Positions 16,901 through 24,483 of a DNA stretch of 64,000 bases are shown here, one piece after another (within the stretch, counting starts at the first letter, position 1; each line of letters begins with the position of its first letter). The stretch spans positions 5,518,001-5,582,000 of the forward strand of contig CP109468.1 in NCBI GenBank assembly GCA_036227345.1, written 5' to 3'. This DNA is from Streptomyces sp. NBC_01463. GTDB lineage: Bacteria > Actinomycetota > Actinomycetes > Streptomycetales > Streptomycetaceae. The notes under the pieces are model-generated. The model had not been told where the DNA came from. It did not search any database and worked only from the letters and a program-made list of their open reading frames with translations. A program made the position numbers and the translations under genes.

Positions 16901-17547
16901 GCTTCGAGGGCGAGGTCCTGGAGTGCGGCTACCCCCGCAACGACCTCTTCCACGCCCCGGACCGGACCAAGGTCGCCGCCGCGGTACGGGAGTCCCTCGG
17001 GATCCCCGACGGCAAGCGGGCCGTGCTGTACGCGCCGACCTGGCGCGAGGACCAGCCGAGGAACGGCGGCCGCTACACGATGGACCTGCGGCTCGACCTG
17101 GCCGCGGCCGAGCGCGAACTGGGCGCGGACACCGTCCTGCTGGTGCGCCGGCACTACCTGGTGACCGACCGGCTCCCGGACAGCGGCACGGGGTTCGTCC
17201 GCGACGTCTCGCGCTACCCGGACGTCGGCGAGCTGATGCTGATCAGCGACGCCCTGGTCACCGACTACTCCTCGCTGATGTTCGACTTCGCGCAGACCGG
17301 CCGCCCGATGCTCTTCCACACCTACGACCTGGAGCACTACCGCGACACCCTGCGCGGATTCAGCTTCGACTTCGAGGCGCGGGCCCCCGGCCCGCTGATC
17401 CCGGACTCCGCCGCCCTCGTCGAGGCGCTGCGCGACCCGGCCGGGGCCGTCGCGGGACACGCGGGGGCGTACGAGGCATTCCGGCGGGACTTCTGCGACC
17501 TCGACGACGGCCGGGCAGCCGCCCGGGTGGCCGACCGGATGCTTTAG
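13996..17547 (+). CDS. GT2 glycosyltransferase-TagF-like polymer synthase fusion
   Basis: 1183 residues from ATG 13996 (a GTG at 13987 would add three). Residues 1-230 are a family-2 glycosyltransferase: SVVVPVYN, VDDGSTDGS and FVDSDDIV. A central region (about 340-770) is beta-rich and unassigned. The C-terminal ~370 residues are a CDP-glycerol glycerophosphotransferase-type domain with WHGTPLKRIG near residue 916, GYPRND, YAPTWRE and VTDYSSLMFDF near 1085. Such two-module enzymes assemble teichoic-acid-like wall polymers at the inner membrane face. No signal peptide is present. It stands alone between its promoter region and a weak terminator-like hairpin, near the TagGH-like exporter and a second fusion at 21149. 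Sugar and polyol specificity cannot be read from sequence. Confidence 0.88.
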   Translation: MPPRLSVVVPVYNVEPFLSDCLKSLAEQTVTDLEVVMVDDGSTDGSAAVAAGFAAQDDRFRLVSQENGGLGHARNTGVRNCDPGSRYLAFVDSDDIVPPRAYELLVGSLEKTGSDLASGNVLRLRAGGRLVQSPMFRGPMATTRMRTHISRDRELAGDRIACNKVFRRSFWDEHAFAFPVGALYEDIPVVLPAHFLAASVDILKDPVYHWRDRPGSITSGRAVVRGIRDRVAHVQGVSAFLAENRTAADKNHYEAHALANDLWYFMEVLPEGDEEYRAAFLTHTNAFIDQVDPAVLDGLPLRLRLMWHLVRERRTEELLALIALDKREPGAFAVRGVRRRRAGYPPLTRPVPARVLRVGDGDLPLVARLREVRWQDGRLHLKGYAYIRNLPAGPGRAELRAGWLRAGGRRQVVPLRLRRTADQEATARSRQSLHDYDRSGFETVVDPARIRIAADGPADRVSWRLELGAARNGLLRRSAPSTAEAPVAPPVHRPDGDHRIVPVFDADRLVLHAERIDARFETHRAGTAGDGRPTVVVDGMVRDRLGAEGLRLGLGHRASGAALDCPVTVHEGAVSSAAGWRRFTAEIPLAAVLGAREEAGPAPASIPYSVHLVGPGGRRTPVDVPGPVPPGRYPLAPAGDEPRELGLTVSARGNLLISDRPVQPAVEAASWTQDGALLLEGTFPDDPGRPAALVARHSGHHEEAVFPVTFTGPEGERRFTATLRPDAVEACGGGTLPLGEGNWYFFLRERGAAGGESRDTALRLPAAVHHTLPAARTLAGRAYVIERRFHDQLLLSCAPPLAATERGPRARRLLGAAHAAQRTAALRPAVLFSSFDGRQYSDSPRAVHEELTRRTTGLEHLWVVRDGQARIPAGATAVEHGSAAWHEALARSRYIVTNTQLPEWFERREGQTVVQTWHGTPLKRIGLELAGTAQANASYIATLGQRAGQWSFLVSPNTYSTPVLRRSFGFEGEVLECGYPRNDLFHAPDRTKVAAAVRESLGIPDGKRAVLYAPTWREDQPRNGGRYTMDLRLDLAAAERELGADTVLLVRRHYLVTDRLPDSGTGFVRDVSRYPDVGELMLISDALVTDYSSLMFDFAQTGRPMLFHTYDLEHYRDTLRGFSFDFEARAPGPLIPDSAALVEALRDPAGAVAGHAGAYEAFRRDFCDLDDGRAAARVADRML

Positions 17548-17550
17548 GGC

Positions 17551-17597
17551 TCACCCCGGTGCCCCCGTTGCTCCGCACGGGTGCCCACGCGGGGTGA
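17551..17597 (+). terminator. possible terminator hairpin
   Basis: TCACCCCG (17551-17558) pairs with CGGGGTGA (17590-17597) a few bases after the polymerase stop; there is further GC-rich pairing inside but no T-tract. Confidence 0.35.
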
Positions 17598-17714
17598 ACT
17601 GCGGGGTGATGCGGTGGTGAACACGAATTGACGCACGGGCTGTCCGAACTGCGTAAACCGTTCGAGTGATTCGAGGAATGTGGCGTTTGCACGGATGCGC
17701 AGGGAATCCGAGCC

Positions 17715-19022
17715 GTGGGCCGGAATAATGTGTTCATAGGTGCGTCGCATAGCGTCGACGGGTTGCTACGTTCTGCTTTCATGGGTATCCGAATGTGGTG
17801 CGAAACCTGGGACGTGCGACGGGCGAGAGCGGTCGTACTCGCCGTCTCGGCCGTCGGTCTTCTCACTCGCATGATCATCGCGGCGAATACGCCGGGCCCT
17901 ACCGACGTGCGCTTCTTCGAGGGATTCGCGAAGGCCATCGGGGTGCACGGACCCATTCGGATCTACGAGCAGCCACTGCCCGGCCTGCCCGTCTACAACC
18001 ACCCGCCCCTGGCGGGCTGGATGCTGCTCGGACTGAACGATCTCGCCGAATTCGGAATGTCGTTCGGTGCGCTGATCAGATTTCCCGCGTCGATCGCCGA
18101 TTTCTGCTGCGCGCTGCTCGTCCTCGAAATCGTCCGCCGCCGTGCGGCCCTGCGGACCGCCGTGGCGTGCGGGATCGGCGTGGCCCTCAGCCCGGTGCTG
18201 ATCGCGACGTCCGGCTACCACGGCAACACCGACGCGGTCGCCATCGTGTTCGCCCTGGCCGCCGCCCATCTGCTGGCCGACCGTAAGGCTCCGCTCGCGG
18301 CGGGGGTGGCGGCGGCCCTCTCGATCAGCGTCAAGTTCATTCCGGTCGTGGCGCTCCCGGCGCTGTTCATCGCCGCGCTGCGAGGCGGCCGGCCGGTGGC
18401 GGCCCGCTTCGCCGCCGGGTTCGCCGCCGTGTTCGCGCTGGTCTGGGGCCCGGTCCTGGTGGCCGTGCCGCGGCAGCTCAAGGAGAACGTGCTGGAGTAC
18501 GCGGGCGGCAGCTACCACCTGTGGGGGCTGGTCCGGTTCGCCGACGTGTTCGGTCTGCCGGAGTCCGTCGTCACCTTCATGCAGGGCGGCGGCCACTTCC
18601 TCTTCGTGCTGCCCTGCGTGGCCGCCGGTGCCTGGATCGCGTGGCGGCGGCCCGCGCAGCTGCCGGGTGCCGTCGCCGTCGCGCTGGGCCTGCTGCTCCT
18701 GCTGTCCACCGCCTCCGGACTGCAGTACCTGACCTGGGCGGCCGCCGCGCTGTTCGTCCTCGGGTTCCGGGAGGGCCTCGCGTACAACTGCGTGGCCGGG
18801 CTGACGGCCGTCCTCGGCTACGGCGGACGCTCCGCCGTGCGCTGGAGCGAGCCGGTGCTGCTGCTGGGCGCCGCCGGCTGGATCGTCCTCGCCGTCGGAC
18901 TGGTCACCGGCGTGCGACGCCTCCTCGCCACCCCGCCGGACACGGGCCCGCCCGGCCGCCCCGGACCTGCGCCGCTCGCCGTACCCCGCACCTCGCAGCC
19001 CTCCGGTTCCGCCGTCACCTGA
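17715..19022 (+). CDS. multi-pass membrane protein, probable polyprenyl-linked-sugar glycosyltransferase
   Basis: 435 residues if it starts at GTG 17715, which has AGGGA 9 nt upstream; ATG 17781 is an alternative without a clear ribosome site. About ten hydrophobic segments run from residue ~35 on. Early Asp and His residues (PTDVRFFEGF, then YNHPP) resemble the extracytoplasmic acceptor loops of GT-C/GT-87 enzymes that use polyprenyl-phosphate sugars. The C-terminus is Pro-rich and cytoplasmic. It lies 79 nt before a GT2-methyltransferase and an SMR-like gene, which could make and flip the lipid-linked sugar it uses. The family is assigned from topology and motifs, so exact function is uncertain. 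Confidence 0.65.
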   Translation: MGRNNVFIGASHSVDGLLRSAFMGIRMWCETWDVRRARAVVLAVSAVGLLTRMIIAANTPGPTDVRFFEGFAKAIGVHGPIRIYEQPLPGLPVYNHPPLAGWMLLGLNDLAEFGMSFGALIRFPASIADFCCALLVLEIVRRRAALRTAVACGIGVALSPVLIATSGYHGNTDAVAIVFALAAAHLLADRKAPLAAGVAAALSISVKFIPVVALPALFIAALRGGRPVAARFAAGFAAVFALVWGPVLVAVPRQLKENVLEYAGGSYHLWGLVRFADVFGLPESVVTFMQGGGHFLFVLPCVAAGAWIAWRRPAQLPGAVAVALGLLLLLSTASGLQYLTWAAAALFVLGFREGLAYNCVAGLTAVLGYGGRSAVRWSEPVLLLGAAGWIVLAVGLVTGVRRLLATPPDTGPPGRPGPAPLAVPRTSQPSGSAVT

Positions 19023-19101
19023 CCGCGGTGCCCGAGCGGCACCCACCACCGCCCCGTCCCTGATACCGCACCGAGCATCGAGCGCAACTGGAGAACGCCC
19101 C

Positions 19102-20616
19102 GTGAAGGAAAGCCCGAGTCCCAGGATCGGCATCCTGGTGGTCGCGTACAACGCGGAGACAACGCTGGAGAAGACCCTCGACCGGATTCCGGAGGATTTC
19201 CGGTCCCGGGTCGACGAGATTCTCATTCTCGACGACGCGAGTCATGACGCGACCTTCACCGCGGGCTGCCGCTGGTCGCAGGCCGAGGGAATGCCGCGGA
19301 CCGTCGTGATGAGGCACACCAAGAACCTCGGATACGGCGGGAACCAGAAAGCCGGATACGCACTGGCGGCCGCGCACGGACTCGATATCATCGTGCTGCT
19401 GCACGGCGACGGGCAGTACGCCCCCGAATTGCTCCCCGAGATGGTCGCCCCGATCGAACGCGGCGAATTTGAAGCCGTGTTCGGATCGCGGATGATGAAA
19501 TCCGGCGGTGCCCTCAAGGGCGGAATGCCGATGTACAAGTGGCTGGGCAACCGCATTCTCACCCGGCTGGAGAACGGGCTGCTCGGCTCGAAGCTCACCG
19601 AATTCCACTCGGGCTACCGCGCCTACAGCGTCGAGGCGCTGAAGAAGCTGCCCATCGACCGGAACACGGACGCGTTCGACTTCGACACCCAGATCATCGT
19701 CCAGCTGCTGAACGCGGGAATGCGGATCAACGAGATCCCCGTGCCCACGTACTACGGCGACGAGATCTGCTACGTCAACGGCATGAAGTACGCGAAGGAC
19801 GTCATCAAGGACGTCCTCGAATACCGTCTGGCCGTCAAGGGCTTCGGCACCTGCGCCTGGATCCCCAAGCCCGTCGAGTACGCCTTCAAGGAGGGCGACG
19901 GCTCCTCGCACGCGGTCATCCTGGAGAAGATGCGGAAGCTGCCGCCCGGCCGGGTCCTGGACCTCGGCTGTTCCGGCGGACTGTTCGCGCAGCGCCTGGA
20001 GTCCCTGGGCCACGAGGTGACCGGCGTGGACTACGTCGAGGTGCCCGGCGTCCGCGAGAAGTGCAGCCACTTCCACCTCGCCAACCTGGAGGAGGGGCTG
20101 CCGGCGGAGATCGGCACCGGCTTCGACTACGTGGTGGCCGGGGACGTCATCGAGCACCTCTCCCGCCCGGAGCGGGTACTCGCCGAGGTCGCCACCGTCC
20201 TGCGGCCCGGCGGCGAGGTGCTGCTGTCCGTACCGAACTTCAGCCACTGGTACTCACGGCTGCGCGTCGCGCTCGGAGCCTTCGACTACGACCGCCGCGG
20301 CATCCTCGACGAAACGCATCTGCGCTTCTTCACCCGGGCCAGCCTGCGCCGGACCGTGCGCGCCGCAGGCTACGACGTGCTGGACATCGCCTCGACCGGG
20401 GCGCCGTTCTGGTCGCTCCTGGGCCGCGGCCCGCTCGCCGCGGTACTCGGCGGGCTGTCGAGGCTGCTGACCCGGATCCGGCCGACGCTGTTCGGCTATC
20501 AGCACGTCGCCACGCTCACCCCGCACGCGGCCGAGACGATCATCGCTGGAGAGCACGTCGATGTACAGGACATCCTCAACCGACAGTACGTCCCCGCAGA
20601 CCGGGTCGGCGTCTGA
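19102..20616 (+). CDS. GT2 (DPM1-like) glycosyltransferase fused to SAM methyltransferase
   Basis: 504 residues from GTG 19102, with GGAG upstream. Residues ~8-230 are a GT2 domain of the dolichyl/polyprenyl-phosphate mannose synthase type: GILVVAYNAE, LDDASHD, HGDGQYAPE, FGSRMM and the acceptor FHSGYRAY. Residues ~275-430 are a class I methyltransferase: VLDLGCSGG near 285, VTGVDYVE and VAGDVIEHL. The C-terminal tail is short and hydrophobic. It overlaps the SMR-like gene by 56 nt. Likely role: loading a sugar onto polyprenyl phosphate and methylating a glycan intermediate, within the wall-polymer locus. Both modules look intact, so this is a genuine fusion rather than two genes. Confidence 0.85.
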   Translation: MKESPSPRIGILVVAYNAETTLEKTLDRIPEDFRSRVDEILILDDASHDATFTAGCRWSQAEGMPRTVVMRHTKNLGYGGNQKAGYALAAAHGLDIIVLLHGDGQYAPELLPEMVAPIERGEFEAVFGSRMMKSGGALKGGMPMYKWLGNRILTRLENGLLGSKLTEFHSGYRAYSVEALKKLPIDRNTDAFDFDTQIIVQLLNAGMRINEIPVPTYYGDEICYVNGMKYAKDVIKDVLEYRLAVKGFGTCAWIPKPVEYAFKEGDGSSHAVILEKMRKLPPGRVLDLGCSGGLFAQRLESLGHEVTGVDYVEVPGVREKCSHFHLANLEEGLPAEIGTGFDYVVAGDVIEHLSRPERVLAEVATVLRPGGEVLLSVPNFSHWYSRLRVALGAFDYDRRGILDETHLRFFTRASLRRTVRAAGYDVLDIASTGAPFWSLLGRGPLAAVLGGLSRLLTRIRPTLFGYQHVATLTPHAAETIIAGEHVDVQDILNRQYVPADRVGV

Positions 20617-21061
20617 GGCGACCATCCCCGAACCCACCTCCGCCCCGGCATCCGAGTCCCGGGCCGCCGCAGTCAGGAGCAAGGCCTTGACCCTCCCCAG
20701 TCTGATTCTGCTGCTGTTCGCCGTGTTCTCCTCGGCGGGCGGCCAGATCATGCTCAAGCACGGGATGAAGGGCGCAGCGGCCACCGCAGGCCGGGACGGC
20801 GGCTCGGTCGCCCTGCGCGCCGCCACCAGCCCCTGGGTCGTGCTCGGCCTGGTGGTCTTCGCGGTGTCCGCGCTGGCGTGGATGTCGACGCTGGCCAAGG
20901 TGCCGCTCTCCATCGCGTACCCGTTCAACGCGCTGGGCTACCTGCTGATCGTGGGCGCCGGGGCGACGGTGCTGCACGAGCGGACCTCGATGTGGACCTG
21001 GGGCGGCTCGCTGCTCGTGGTGGTCGGCCTCGCCACGGTCATGGCGGGCCAGCAACGCTGA
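20561..21061 (+). CDS. SMR/EamA-type small membrane transporter, possible lipid-sugar flippase subunit
   Basis: 166 residues from ATG 20561 with GGAGAG upstream; it begins 56 nt inside the preceding gene. A ~40-residue Ser/Thr/Pro-rich N-terminus precedes four transmembrane helices of the small multidrug resistance/EamA type, with SIAYPFNALGYLLIVG as the most conserved part. In Gram-negatives, ArnE/ArnF-type proteins of this size flip polyprenyl-phosphate-sugar. Translational overlap with a polyprenyl-phosphate glycosyltransferase suggests the same job here. A drug-efflux function is the alternative. Confidence 0.7.
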   Translation: MYRTSSTDSTSPQTGSASEATIPEPTSAPASESRAAAVRSKALTLPSLILLLFAVFSSAGGQIMLKHGMKGAAATAGRDGGSVALRAATSPWVVLGLVVFAVSALAWMSTLAKVPLSIAYPFNALGYLLIVGAGATVLHERTSMWTWGGSLLVVVGLATVMAGQQR

Positions 21062-21081
21062 GCCCGCACGTCCACGCACCC

Positions 21082-21137
21082 GCACAGGGCGAAGGGCCCG
21101 CCACCGGATCTCCGGCGGCGGGCCCTTCGCCCTGTGC
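21082..21137. terminator. strong bidirectional terminator
   Basis: A perfect 21-bp inverted repeat (21082-21102 and 21117-21137; begins GCACAGGGCGAAGGG) with a 14-nt loop lies between convergent genes ending at 21061 and 21149. It should end transcription in both directions. Confidence 0.85.
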
Positions 21138-21148
21138 TCCCTGCCCCG

Positions 21149-23317
21149 TCAGACCGTGCCGGACGCCGTGGGCTCCTCGCCCAGCAGCACCCGGCGCACC
21201 ACACGCTCGGCGGCGCGGCCGTCGTCGTACGGGCAGAACCGGGCACGGAACGCCGCCAGGAGCTCCCTGCTCCCGGGGCCGTCCCAGCTGCCGTCGGTGA
21301 AGATCCGCGCCAGCTCGTCCGTGGTCGTCGCGACCGCGCCCGGGGTCTCACCGGGCCGGCCGGACAGCAGGTCGAAGACGACGCCGCGGACCGTGCGGTA
21401 CGTCTCCCAGTCCGGGGCGTGCACCACGATCGGGCGGTTCAGGTGGGCGTAGTCGAACATCACCGACGAGTAGTCCGTGACCAGCGCGTCCGCCGCCAGG
21501 CAGAGGTCCTCGATCCGCGGGTGGTCGCTGACGTCGATGACCGACGGGTGCCGGGGCAGCTCCGGGTCCCCGTAGAAGTAGTGCGCGCGCACCAGGACGA
21601 CGGTGTCCGGGCCGGTCGCCGCGCAGAACCGCTCCAGGTCGAGGCGGCTGGTGAAACCGGACTCGTAGTCGCGGTGGGTGGGCGCGTAGAGCAGGACGCG
21701 CTGCCCGGGGCGGATGCCGAGGCCCTCACGGATCGTCAGGATCTGTTCGGCGGTCGCCGACGTCAGGACGTCGTTGCGCGGGTACCCCGTCTCCAGGGCG
21801 CGCGCCGCGCCCGGATAGGCGCGGGTCCACACCTCGGTGGAGTGCGGGTTGGCGGAGACGCTCCAGTCCCACCGGTCGACCCGCTTCAGCAGCCGGTCGA
21901 AGTTGAGCCCCTGGGCCGCCGCCGGATAGTCCTGCTGGTCAAGCCCCATGATCTTCAGCGGGGTGCCGTGGTGCGTCATCACATGGACCTGGCCGGGGCG
22001 CTTGACCACGTGGTCGGGGAAGTTGACGTTGTTGAAGAAGTACGTGGCCCGGGCCATCGTCGCCCAGTAGCGGCGGGTGCCGGGCACCACGTGGTCGATG
22101 CCCTCGGGCAGCGCGTCCACCTGGTTCTTCGAGACCACCCACACCCCGCGCACCCCGGGGGCCAGCTCCCGGGCCTTGCGGAAGACGGCCTCCGGATTGC
22201 AGCTCACCCCGCGGTTCCAGTACGCGGCGTAGACAGCGAGCCCGCGGTCCAGCGGGAGTTTGCGCTGCCACCAGTAGTAGCGCCGGCTCAGACTGCGCTT
22301 GGCCCGTCCCCGCACGGCGTCGGGCGCGGCCCGCAGCCCGCGGCGCAGCGCCAGTGCCGTGTCCAGGCCGCCGAGCACGGCGAACCGGCCGCCACCGATC
22401 AGCCGGGGCCGCAGCCCCCGCGCGCCGCCCGGGAAGCGGTGCCCGGCCGGCCGGTAGGTGCGGTGGAAGGCGGCGACGGAGCGCACGTACCGCCTGCGCC
22501 GGCGCGTCACCGCCGGATAGCCGGACAGCAGCTCCTGCACCGCCCGTTCGAAGAGCAGCGGATGTACGGGTTCGAGCCGGGGGCGCTCGCGGACGAAGTC
22601 CATCAGCCCGGCGTACGCCTCGACGAGTCCGGCCGGGGCCGCACCCGCCGGCGCCTCGTCGTCGAGGGCCGGCAGATAGCGCTGCTGGCGGTGCTCGACA
22701 CAGGCGGTGGACAGGACGGCGACGGACTCGGCCGCGGCGAGCGTCTGGAGGGCGTAGATCCGCTCCCCGTGCTGCCCCGGACCGAACTCCAGCTTCTCGC
22801 CCTCGTGCAGCGTGCGGCGCACGGCCCGGTTCCAGGAGACCGGGGCGATGTCCAGGAGCGCGGACTGTCCGGGCGCGGCCAGCGGGCCGTCGGAGAGCCC
22901 GCCCAGCAGCTCCAGCGACCTGCTGGGCCGGGGGCGCCCGCGGAACGGCCGCTTGTGGTGCCCGAACAGCAGCAGATCGGGCTCGCCCGCGGCCCCGATC
23001 CGGTCGGCGATCGCCCGCAGCGCGTCCGGCAGGAGGACGAAATGCGCCTCCAGGTACATCAGATAGTCCCCGACGGCCCGCTCGGCCCCGGCGTTGCGGC
23101 ACCCGTCCGGACCCGCGCCGGCCGGGAGATGGATGGCCTGCACCCGGCTGTCCCGGTCGGCGAACTCGTCGAGCAGCAGCCCCGAGCCGTCCGGCGCCCG
23201 GTCGTCGACACCGATCACCTCGATGTCCGTGAACGACTGAGAGAGCACCGACTCCAGACAGGCGCGCAGGCTTCCCCGGGCGCGGCGGACGGGGATGATG
23301 AGACTCAGGCGGGGCAT
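21149..23317 (-). CDS. second GT2-TagF-like polymer synthase fusion
   Basis: 722 residues from ATG 23317 (AAAGAG upstream). Residues 1-220 form a GT2-like module (LSLIIPVRR, VIGVDDRAPDGS), although the second acidic motif reads YLEAHFVL rather than the usual SDD, so this half may be inactive. From about residue 360 comes the glycerophosphotransferase module: THHGTPLKIMG near 445, GYPRND, YAPTHRD and VTDYSSVMFDY. It is shorter than the fusion at 13996 because it lacks that protein's large central region. It probably builds or primes the same kind of wall polymer and is transcribed towards it. Its promoter lies in 23318-23471. Confidence 0.85.
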   Translation of the reverse strand: MPRLSLIIPVRRARGSLRACLESVLSQSFTDIEVIGVDDRAPDGSGLLLDEFADRDSRVQAIHLPAGAGPDGCRNAGAERAVGDYLMYLEAHFVLLPDALRAIADRIGAAGEPDLLLFGHHKRPFRGRPRPSRSLELLGGLSDGPLAAPGQSALLDIAPVSWNRAVRRTLHEGEKLEFGPGQHGERIYALQTLAAAESVAVLSTACVEHRQQRYLPALDDEAPAGAAPAGLVEAYAGLMDFVRERPRLEPVHPLLFERAVQELLSGYPAVTRRRRRYVRSVAAFHRTYRPAGHRFPGGARGLRPRLIGGGRFAVLGGLDTALALRRGLRAAPDAVRGRAKRSLSRRYYWWQRKLPLDRGLAVYAAYWNRGVSCNPEAVFRKARELAPGVRGVWVVSKNQVDALPEGIDHVVPGTRRYWATMARATYFFNNVNFPDHVVKRPGQVHVMTHHGTPLKIMGLDQQDYPAAAQGLNFDRLLKRVDRWDWSVSANPHSTEVWTRAYPGAARALETGYPRNDVLTSATAEQILTIREGLGIRPGQRVLLYAPTHRDYESGFTSRLDLERFCAATGPDTVVLVRAHYFYGDPELPRHPSVIDVSDHPRIEDLCLAADALVTDYSSVMFDYAHLNRPIVVHAPDWETYRTVRGVVFDLLSGRPGETPGAVATTTDELARIFTDGSWDGPGSRELLAAFRARFCPYDDGRAAERVVRRVLLGEEPTASGTV

Positions 23318-23471
23318 ACGGACTCTTTCTCGGACACGGGCGTGCGGGGCAGCGAGGACCGGGGCGCGGTGCACCGAGGCGCGCGCGCCGACGGTGGGGG
23401 CGGGTACTCCGTAAACGCCCGATGGAGTGACGGGGTTACGCCGGACCCCGGCAGCCGTGCGAAACGGCAGG

Positions 23472-23509
23472 CAGGGGCGGCCCCGCCGGAGTAAGCGGAA
23501 CCGCCCCTG
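23472..23509 (-). terminator. terminator of the sugar ABC operon
   Basis: CAGGGGCGG (23472-23480) pairs with CCGCCCCTG (23501-23509), about 50 nt downstream of the minus-strand permease gene that ends at 23560. No T-tract is visible. Confidence 0.55.
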
Positions 23510-23559
23510 ATTGACGTACGGATGTGCGATGCGGTGCTGCGATACGGGTGGTGGTGCGG

Positions 23560-24483
23560 CTACTTGACCGCGCCCGCCATCACGCCGGAGACGAACTGGC
23601 GCTGGAAGGCGAAGAACACCACGAGCGGGATCACCATCGACACGAAGGCGCCGGGCGCCAGCACGTCGATGTTGTTGCCGAACTGCCGTACCTGCTGCTG
23701 GAGCGCCACCGTGATCGGCGGGGAGTCGGAGTCCGCGAAGATCAGCGCGACCAGCATGTCGTTCCACACCCAGAGGAACTGGAAGATCCCGAGCGAGGCG
23801 ATCGCCGGTCCGCCCAGCGGCATCACGACCCGGGTGAAGAGCCGGATCTCGCCCGCCCCGTCCAGCCGCGCCGCCTCCAGCAGCTCCCGCGGGATCTCCG
23901 CGAAGAAGTTGCGCAACAGGAAGATCGCGAACGGCAGGCCGAAGGCCGTGTGGAACAGGATCACGCCGAGCGTCGTCTCGAAGATCCCGACCTCGCCGAA
24001 GAGCTTGGAGACCGGGATCAGGGCGACCTGCACCGGGACCACCAGCAGTCCCACGACCACCAGGAACCACCAGTCGCGGCCCGGGAACTCCATCCAGGCG
24101 AAGGCGTATCCGGCGAACGAGCCGATCACCACGACCAGGGCCGTCGACGGGACGGTGATCAGGACCGTGCTGAGCAGCGAATCGGTGATCGTCGGATTGT
24201 CCAGCAGCCGGGTGTAGTTGTCGAAGGTCATCTCGGACGGGACGGTGAAGACCTTCCACCAGCCGGTCGCCGCGATCTTGTCCGCGCTGCGCAGCGAGGA
24301 CAGGAACAGTCCGATGGTCGGCATCAGCCAGAACAGGGCCACCAGGATCAGGACGACCCGCATGACACCGCCGCCGGCGCGGGTGGCGAGCCGTGCGCCG
24401 AACGAGCGCCCGGGCTTCTCCGCGCCGGTGGCCGGGGCGTCGCCCGGTCCGGCGGGGGCGGCCGTGGCCGAGGGTGTCGTCAT
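23560..24483 (-). CDS. CUT1 sugar ABC transporter permease, MalG-type
   Basis: 307 residues from ATG 24483, with a GGAGGGG ribosome site. Six membrane helices are visible, with the EAA loop ELLEAARLDGAGEIRLFTRV near residue 200 that contacts the ATPase. Its start overlaps the MalF-type stop by 4 nt (24480-24483), as usual for paired permeases. No ATPase gene is present; in Streptomyces many CUT1 importers share the ATPase MsiK, which probably applies here. The ~40-residue Ala/Pro-rich N-terminus is cytoplasmic. Confidence 0.92.
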   Translation of the reverse strand: MTTPSATAAPAGPGDAPATGAEKPGRSFGARLATRAGGGVMRVVLILVALFWLMPTIGLFLSSLRSADKIAATGWWKVFTVPSEMTFDNYTRLLDNPTITDSLLSTVLITVPSTALVVVIGSFAGYAFAWMEFPGRDWWFLVVVGLLVVPVQVALIPVSKLFGEVGIFETTLGVILFHTAFGLPFAIFLLRNFFAEIPRELLEAARLDGAGEIRLFTRVVMPLGGPAIASLGIFQFLWVWNDMLVALIFADSDSPPITVALQQQVRQFGNNIDVLAPGAFVSMVIPLVVFFAFQRQFVSGVMAGAVK

